Below, one piece after another: positions 57,652-64,000 of a stretch of 64,000 bases of DNA. The notes under the pieces are model-generated. The model was not told the DNA's origin, made no database searches, and worked only from the letters and a program-made list of their open reading frames with translations. Source of the stretch: Penicillium oxalicum (Eukaryota > Ascomycota > Eurotiomycetes > Eurotiales > Aspergillaceae); the NCBI RefSeq assembly GCF_001723175.1, contig NC_064653.1, positions 1,178,001 through 1,242,000 of the forward strand. Reading direction: 5' to 3'. The first letter of the stretch is position 1. The number at the start of each line of letters is the position of its first letter. The translations under genes were made by a program, and so were the position numbers.

Positions 57652-59406
57652 ATGGAAGCAGTCCGTTCATTGCCCCTGGGGCATGGTGCATCTTCGGCCC
57701 ATCCGTCCGCGGAAGACCTAGATGCAGCGCGGCAATTAATCTCATCCGCGCAGGCGGGTCGCGAACACATGGCACAGTATGGAAATCGTCCTGGGATTCA
57801 TGTGTCGGGGACGCCTCCGCCTCATGGCCACAGTCAACCCTCTGCACCCGGTCAATTGAGCGACCATCATGCACATGGTCACCGGGAACCACACGCCTCT
57901 CCCAAAGCCCAGAAGGATACATCGTTTTTGGGTCATTCCTGCAGGTAAGCATGTCGAGACTGGGGAGGTCAGCTAAGGCGAAGACCGGGGCCATGGGACT
58001 AATTCCGTTTCTCAACAGCAATTGCGGAACACAACACACGCCTCTCTGGCGTCGGTCACCAACCGGTGCCATGATTTGCAACGCCTGTGGCCTCTACCTC
58101 AAAGCGCGCAATGTCGCTCGCCCAACGAAACGAAATCGCATGCAATCTGGCACCGATACTGAAAACTCCACCACCCCCGTCGCGCTTCGTCCCGCAGTGA
58201 CCGATGTGTCAGAAGGGGGCTGCAAGGGTTCATGTCCCGGCGGGGGCAGCTGTAATGGTACCGGTGGTGCAGAAGGCTGTGATGGCTGCCCGGCATACAA
58301 CAATCGAATTTACAAGGCCGCTCACCGTGGTCCTGCACCGGTCAGTCAGGGTTCTCTGGGTCGTTCCCCCGCGCATGATCAAGAACCCACGTCGGCTCCT
58401 CACGACAATGACGGCGCCACGAAACCGCCGTCAACAGATGGAAGCCCTACTCTGGTGGCATGCCAAAATTGCGGGACTACCGTGACCCCCCTCTGGCGTC
58501 GGGATGAGCAAGGGCACCCCATCTGCAATGCTTGTGGTATGTATCCTCTTTGCTCTGCAATCTCCAGCTCTGAAACCTTTACGTCTCAATTCCCGCCCGG
58601 ATTGTGGAATCTGTCAGACCGACTAACAGAGTAATCTAGGCCTCTACTATAAACTTCACGGATGCTATCGACCAACAACCATGAAAAAGTCCATCATCAA
58701 GCGTCGTAAACGCGTGGTGCCTGCCCTGCGAGATCAGTCTCCTACCGCCACGACTCACTCGTCGAACGGCTCCTCGGCCTCCCCCGAGGCGTCTCCCGCG
58801 GCGTTGGCCCATGATCATCATCGATACATGAGTAATGAGCCAATTGACGGGCCCCGCCAGCTGCCATTTGCGCCGCCTCCTGTGGACTTCACCGGCTACC
58901 ATATCACCTCGACCCCCTTGCTTCCTACCGCGCTGCCCAAGCTCCTTCACCCGGAGCGCCTGGGTCCCTCGCCAGTTTCCCTTCACGATCGCCGCTCCGC
59001 CTCCCCCAATTCTCTGCCTCGGAAACGAACTCTAGCTGAGTCGAGCACTGAAAGCGTTTCGGTCCCTCCGACTTTGGAATCGGGGTCCAATCAGCTCCCG
59101 CCTATCATGACTTCGGTCAACCCCTCACCTCCCGGTCGCCTCAGCTCCATTTCCTCCATCCTCAATCAAGCCGAGCCGCGTAGTGACTCTCCTTTGGGCA
59201 GACCCCAGCCCTACCAACCCCCTCTGCAACCTTCGGCGTTTCGATCTCAACCTCCTCATGCGACGCAGCCGCCGCCTCCGGCTCCCAGTACCTCACCTTT
59301 CCCGGACCCCGCTGCGGAACGTCGTGCTCAGTTAGAACGGGAAGCGGAACAAATGCGTGAAGCCCTGCGTGCCAAAGAACGTGAGCTTGCTGCCATGGGT
59401 CGCTGA
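57652..59406 (+). CDS. sreA: GATA-type iron-regulatory repressor SreA (Urbs1/Sre family)
   Basis: Exons 57652..57944, 58019..58536 and 58640..59406, 525 aa. Two class-IV GATA zinc fingers of CX2CX17CX2C type, residues 97-121 ([14 protein letters not shown]...CNACGLY) and 246-270 ([14 protein letters not shown]...CNAC), flank a cysteine-rich region C166-C188 ([19 protein letters not shown]), the hallmark of fungal iron-sensing GATA repressors. A basic stretch ([12 protein letters not shown]) follows finger 2 as probable nuclear signal. The C-terminus ends in a coiled-coil ([20 protein letters not shown]). In iron-replete cells such factors repress siderophore synthesis and reductive iron uptake, including FTR1-type genes like the one at the left edge. 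Each intron preserves the frame. Confidence 0.94.
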
Positions 59407-60436
59407 TGGCTCTTGACCCGCAGTACCTCTTTTCCCAATCCCGCCCATGATCCATCAGTCCGAGAATGAGTCTGGGTTGTTATGACCGTCCCGAGAGCGT
59501 TTCTTACCGAAGAACATTCTATCTTACCTGAATCTTCTCTTTCTTCCCATTCATTTTTTTCTCCATTTCATTTTGCTCTGTCATTTTTCTGCTATTTTTC
59601 TACTTGGGGTTTGGCGGGGGGAGCTACGAATTTTCACAGCCTTGCTCATGCGGCGCCCAAAGAGGAAAAGAGCGCACCATCGCGGATGATACCATAAACT
59701 GATTACTACCTGTCCGGCTGGATGATTGTCATTCTGTCTCGAGTCTAGCCCTGTTTCTCTGCTATCCTTAATTGGTCTGCGAAAAGTTCTGCCTCTATCA
59801 GGATGAACTGTACTCTACAATTAATTGGCTTTGTACTCAATTGCGTCTAGTACTATAAATGTAGAATCTCTCATTCCAGCCCTCTTCAGTCATCACTTCC
59901 AAAATCTAACCAGCCCAGAACACCTCTTATGTAGGTCCTCCATGAAGCATCCGGACAGTTAACCAACCAACTTGTCCGTATCAGCGGTACTTTGCGACTC
60001 AGTCCCAGGGACAAGACTATCGGGTTGATCAGCAAATGTCACTGTCGGGCTTTGAGAACCACTCGAGCTGCAGGGAATCTTCCGTGGCGTGTCAGAGTCC
60101 ACCAAGCCGACGGGAGATGTGCCAGATATAAGGAATCCTCGTCACTGAGGTTTGTTCTAGCCACGAATACTAATGTTGTGACCTAGTTGCACGAGGCTTT
60201 GCTCTGCATTTCAGCTGCTGAGTGTTTTCATCATCTATATCGCCTATTTAGGGATCTCGGAGGCCCTCCCAAGCTTCAAAATAGACCCTGATTCCATCGC
60301 AGGAGGGTGGAATTTGACTCCCTACGCGTCACGTACCAAAATACCTAGTCAGAATGTAAAAAAATAAAAGGTTCGAGACGTAGTATGTATGTATAATGTA
60401 TGCATCTAATCCTGTCAACATTCCCGATACCGACAC
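59407..60436. other. Convergent intergenic region
   Basis: 3' flanks of sreA (plus) and the glycosyltransferase-like gene (minus). No gene is seen. Confidence 0.55.
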
Positions 60437-61693
60437 TCACTCATCCCTCAGCAACGGTCCGACCTTGAACGGTGTAACAGGACCGAATTCCATCGCCGAC
60501 GGCATCTCATCCGGCGTCCAATGCAAAATCCCATATCTCAACCAGTGCGCATACGTATACGGCACATCATCCGATCCCTCATGTTTCCTCCACAGCGATC
60601 CCAGTGTATCTCCCAGAATCGTCAAGATCAATCCATGCGCCAACTTGAACGCAAAGCTCCTCCTCAAGCAAGCCTCGACAATCTCTCGCGCCTGCTGCTG
60701 ATCCGCCGACTCCGGTTCGTTCTCCCCAGGCAGCGAGAGCGACATCAGTTCAAAGGCGCGCGGGCCATTCCACGCCGTCATCTCGTTGATCAGTTGCGAT
60801 CCGACCATGTAATCGATGGCGTAGATGCATTTGGCCGCGTACGCGGGCCCATTCCACTGCTCTTCTTCGTCGACCAGACCCATGACAAGCGAGATGACCT
60901 GGCCCTGGGTGATATAGTCGGTTAAGATGTGACTGGCTTCGTCCTTGGTATATGTTTTCCCATCCTTTTCGAAACCCTTGGGTGATTCGAGAATCGGCAC
61001 CCCCTTTAACAGTGGGGACTTGCACATTCCCTCGGTAGAAGTCTTATTCTCCCACAGTTTCAAAAACAACCGATGACACCGGTCGAAGAAGGCGGTATTG
61101 CGCCGCGCACAGAGAAAGTAATTCGTCAATCCCAGATTCTCAAAGCGGAACGAAATCACCTCCTTGGACGAGGTCGGATTAGCCACCGTCTCTGTCCACA
61201 ATCGATCCAGATCCCCGATCATCAAGAGCCCGACGTCGGCGTAGACTCCGCCGTGTTGGACGAGTAAGGGAAACCGGACCAGGTCCGAGGTATGTTGAGC
61301 AATGTGGTGACCGCCGATGGTTCCATCGATAAACGCCCGCGGGAAGACAGCGGGGTCGTTGACGTCGAGGAAATTGGCGACGTTGAGGGGGGAGTTGGGA
61401 CATCGATCGAGGACGCGGATGGCCCAGCCACGTTCGGAGAAGCGGCGATACCAGGCGCGGACGTTGCGCTTGGTGTACGGGTGCATGGTCTCGTAGCCCG
61501 AGTGCCAGAAGAACCAAATGTTTTTCTCATCTTTGACGGGGGTGGAAGTGGTCAGATCCCGGTCGATCTGGGCATCTGGACGGGTGTCGAGCTGGTCGAG
61601 GGGGATTTGGTGAACTCCGTGAGGGAGTGAATAGGGATAAGAATCCATGGGAGAGGGAGAGGAGGTTGATGAATTGAGGTCAGAATCCAGCAT
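60437..61693 (-). CDS. DXD-type glycosyltransferase-like protein (capsular polysaccharide synthesis family)
   Basis: Intronless, 418 aa from the first ATG at 61693 (MLDSDLNSS); a second ATG 15 codons later is also plausible. The region NIWFFWHSGYETMHPYTKRNVRAW, the conserved HTSDLVRFPLLVQHGGVYADVGL block with an Asp-containing sugar-nucleotide motif, and the downstream Trp/Tyr-rich C-terminal half fit the fungal branch of Gly_transf_sug/Caps_synth families. No signal peptide or membrane helix is evident, so it is probably cytosolic or its N-terminus is incomplete. Donor and acceptor sugars are unknown. Confidence 0.8.
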   Translation of the reverse strand: MLDSDLNSSTSSPSPMDSYPYSLPHGVHQIPLDQLDTRPDAQIDRDLTTSTPVKDEKNIWFFWHSGYETMHPYTKRNVRAWYRRFSERGWAIRVLDRCPNSPLNVANFLDVNDPAVFPRAFIDGTIGGHHIAQHTSDLVRFPLLVQHGGVYADVGLLMIGDLDRLWTETVANPTSSKEVISFRFENLGLTNYFLCARRNTAFFDRCHRLFLKLWENKTSTEGMCKSPLLKGVPILESPKGFEKDGKTYTKDEASHILTDYITQGQVISLVMGLVDEEEQWNGPAYAAKCIYAIDYMVGSQLINEMTAWNGPRAFELMSLSLPGENEPESADQQQAREIVEACLRRSFAFKLAHGLILTILGDTLGSLWRKHEGSDDVPYTYAHWLRYGILHWTPDEMPSAMEFGPVTPFKVGPLLRDE

Positions 61694-62947
61694 ATGATGT
61701 TCAGAATAAGAGATGTAAAGGGATGTGTGCCAGGAAAATATGCTGTCTAATGCAGCCTTTTCGGTCGACCAAAGAGACTCTAGTAGTAGCACTGTAGCAC
61801 GACAATACTTGAGGCTAGTTTGGGTCTATTTGCGTGGTCGAGCTCAGGCCGTGGTGGCTGATCGACGATTTATAGAGAATCCTGTCAAGTAGAGCTAAAA
61901 TTTGGCAAGCATCAGTATGAAATATGCTATCTCTTCAGTGATGGATGAATCTGACCAAGATCTACCTCGGTCAAATAAAGCTGCTCCTGTTCATGCACAC
62001 AGCATCCAATCAGCTTGAAGAAAAAAAAATCTCTCGACCAGCCACACGTCGCCGACGGAATCTGAGTCAGAATGAGTGAAAATGATTGTGGTGTCCCACT
62101 TAAGCTTCAACGATCGGAACGGGGGAGTGGAGAACCTCAAACAGATGCACGCGCTGCACTTTTGCGGAGTCCACTCGGTGGGAAAAGGGGGGAGACTTGG
62201 TACCCGAAGTTGATCGCGTTCTGTTTTTTCTTTCTTTTTAGCGTTTCTGCTCAAACTTCAAAGGAGCACTTTCTGCTAATCTCTGGCTTTTGTGTGAGTC
62301 TCTCTCTCTCTAGGTTGATTTTAGTGGGGTGCGATTATCATAAATTGGCGTGTTCTACGAGAACTAATGCCTATCAAAGGACGGGGACTGATTTTCAAGT
62401 CATGTCCAGTAGCCATGACAAGCTGCCCAAAACATCAGACTTGATGAAGATGCCAGAAATTCTTTTGTAGTGCGACTGAGTTGGCGTGGAGTAGTGTCAG
62501 AACCAGCGAGATGTAAAAAAACACTGTAGGCATCGAGTCGTGACTTTGGACCGAGAGTACGTGATGGATGAATAAGAACAAAGAACAGGCATGTCCTGGA
62601 GCTCGCGCCTCATGAATTCTCGCTTGTGCTAGGAGGCTGACGACCGTACGCAGGTTTTGGGTCATTTCTTGTTCAATCGTGTCCTGATATAGTAATTTAT
62701 AAACAACCCAGTTCGTTTTGAGACATCTCCAACGCCAAAGGCTTAAAGTCCCACGGGTGGCTCAAAGACCAATGAACCATAGCAAAGCATGCCGAAAGCT
62801 TCTATCCCGAGCTATGTGTGAGAAGGCCGATGATACTCTCTGTATACATACAGAAGCACATCCCTCATCGAGTCGCTCCACATCTATCATAATGGATATT
62901 GAACCGGAATTTAATACCAAATCCATCCAGGCAAGGACGCTCTTCAA
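61694..62947. other. Intergenic, 1.25 kb
   Basis: Promoter of the glycosyltransferase-like gene and 3' flank of Rib7. A TCTCTCTCTC run sits near 62300-62312. No gene is supported. Confidence 0.55.
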
Positions 62948-63781
62948 TCAAATCTTCATCTCTCCACAGAGAACGACATCCTCTCCAAACGGATACCACT
63001 GCACATTTTTCAACCTCGCTGCCGACATTGGCTCCCCATCCTCACCCAACCGTCTAGCAGGGGAGACAACAACGCCCCCTTGCCCCAGCCACGTGGGCGC
63101 AATCGTCAAAATGACTCGATCTACAAGAGCCATGTAGGACGGCTCCAGTAACGAGTTGATCACCCGGGCACCGCCCTCAATCATCACACTCCGGAGGCCA
63201 TTTGATCGCAAAACACGAAGCAATCCCCTCCAATCCATGCGGCGACTCCCCGAATCCGAAGACGGAATGTTCATCGTGATGAAACGTCCACCATAAGCTT
63301 CCATCAGAGCTGCCTTTTCGGCTGGGGGCTCCTGCACCGTGGTGACAATCCACGGCGCACGACCACGACCCTCTCTGCACATTTGAAACAATTTGCTTCC
63401 TTCAGAAAAGTCCCACTTTAATGAAGGATCAATGACGATAGGCCGGGGTTGACCGTGCAAGCCTTCGCCGCCGTAGCCTCCTACCCCGGCGATCCGGCAA
63501 TTCAGCCCTGGGTCATCGGCCACGGCGGTACCGACGCCGATCAAAATGCCATCATGACGAGATCGCAAGTAGTGGGTCATTGCTTTGGACTGGGGTCCTG
63601 ACAATGCCGTGCGCGTACCCGGTGCCAAGGACAGTGAAGAATCCAGCGACGTTGCAAACGTGAGGGTTGTAAAGGGCAGATCTGGCCGCGGAGTCGAGCC
63701 ATCTTGAGGCGGCAAGGAAGGCTCTAAAAAGGTCCTGTCCGATTCTGGAAAATGTAATGCATCTCTACTTGAGCTTGACAT
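62948..63781 (-). CDS. rib7: 2,5-diamino-6-ribosylamino-4(3H)-pyrimidinone 5'-phosphate reductase (Rib7)
   Basis: Intronless, 277 aa, ATG at 63781. It performs the NADPH-dependent reduction of the ribosyl side chain in fungal riboflavin synthesis. Motifs of the RibD C-terminal (DHFR-like) fold: FTTLTFATSLDSSLSLAPG, SKAMTHYLRSRHDGILIGVGTA, DDPGLNCR, PRPIVIDPSLK, the NADPH-binding LRSVMIEGGARVINSLL and DRVILTIAPTWLGQGG. The length and domain order match yeast Rib7 (about 240-280 aa). It appears complete. Confidence 0.93.
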   Translation of the reverse strand: MSSSSRDALHFPESDRTFLEPSLPPQDGSTPRPDLPFTTLTFATSLDSSLSLAPGTRTALSGPQSKAMTHYLRSRHDGILIGVGTAVADDPGLNCRIAGVGGYGGEGLHGQPRPIVIDPSLKWDFSEGSKLFQMCREGRGRAPWIVTTVQEPPAEKAALMEAYGGRFITMNIPSSDSGSRRMDWRGLLRVLRSNGLRSVMIEGGARVINSLLEPSYMALVDRVILTIAPTWLGQGGVVVSPARRLGEDGEPMSAARLKNVQWYPFGEDVVLCGEMKI

Positions 63782-64000
63782 GGCCGGATTGATGCGGTTT
63801 GTTTTTTTTGTATTTGTTTCCCCAAGTAGCCTGCTTCGTGCGAAATGTAGAGACAGTCAGGTCCAGGAACATTGGTAAGTGGGTTAAAAGTGGACTGCAT
63901 GCCTTAGGCACTGATATGTTTTCTCCTTGGGAGGTCCATCGAAACGCCCAACTTTATTTGAGTGCCGATCCATGGGACTGAAGAGGGAAGAACGCTCCAG
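63782..64000. other. Right edge, Rib7 promoter
   Basis: Upstream region of the minus-strand rib7 gene. No other gene is seen before the window ends. Confidence 0.55.

Noticed and set aside
1..64000. CRISPR array, bacterial operons or prophage
   Set aside because: Intron-rich fungal genes throughout, no direct-repeat array and no prokaryotic gene arrangement.

Overview
The window is nuclear DNA of a filamentous ascomycete, most likely Eurotiales (Aspergillus/Penicillium-like). The evidence is short GT-AG introns (50-116 nt) with CTRAY-type branch points, Zn2Cys6 and GATA regulators, a Pth11/rhodopsin-type membrane protein, peroxisomal D-amino-acid oxidase, fungus-specific proteins (Asa1, Tvp15) and Pol III tRNA genes, one with a canonical intron. 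I support 22 protein-coding genes (one cut by the left edge) and 3 tRNA genes. All exon joins were read by eye from reading frame, splice sites and protein-family continuity; there is no transcript evidence.

Left part (1-17.2 kb) looks accessory and gene-poor: the start of an FTR1-type iron permease, an MFS drug:H+ antiporter-like transporter, an inverted pair of identical tRNA-Cys genes, an ochratoxinase-like amidohydrolase, a secreted cysteine-rich protein with a Kex2-type propeptide, a zinc-free MDR oxidoreductase, a berberine-bridge-type FAD oxidase whose 3' end carries three frame breaks, and an eight-exon Pth11-like membrane protein. No polyketide synthase or peptide synthetase is present.

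Middle (22-39 kb) is mainly housekeeping: U2 snRNP A', Golgi apyrase Ynd1, a PlsB-like peroxisomal acyltransferase, pantothenate synthase, DEAD-box helicase Dbp7, ASTRA subunit Asa1 and an intron-containing tRNA-Ala(CGC). The acyltransferase and pantothenate synthase are divergent over about 376 bp; Dbp7 and Asa1 are convergent.

Right part (39.4-63.8 kb): a Zn2Cys6 regulator beside a 14-TM Vba/Fnx-like transporter, an OTU-domain protein, D-amino-acid oxidase, a helix-hairpin-helix protein, Tvp15, the two-finger GATA iron repressor SreA, a DXD-type glycosyltransferase-like protein and the riboflavin enzyme Rib7. The SreA gene and the FTR1 gene, a class SreA normally represses, lie in the same window.

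The large intergenic blocks (17.2-22.1, 26.5-30.2 and 53.9-57.7 kb) hold no gene I can defend, but carry many long poly(C/G) and pyrimidine/purine tracts. The most interesting observations are an acyltransferase whose last intron decides whether the protein ends in the peroxisomal signal SKL, the clustered frame breaks in the FAD oxidase, and the ochratoxinase-like metal-ligand spacing of the amidohydrolase.
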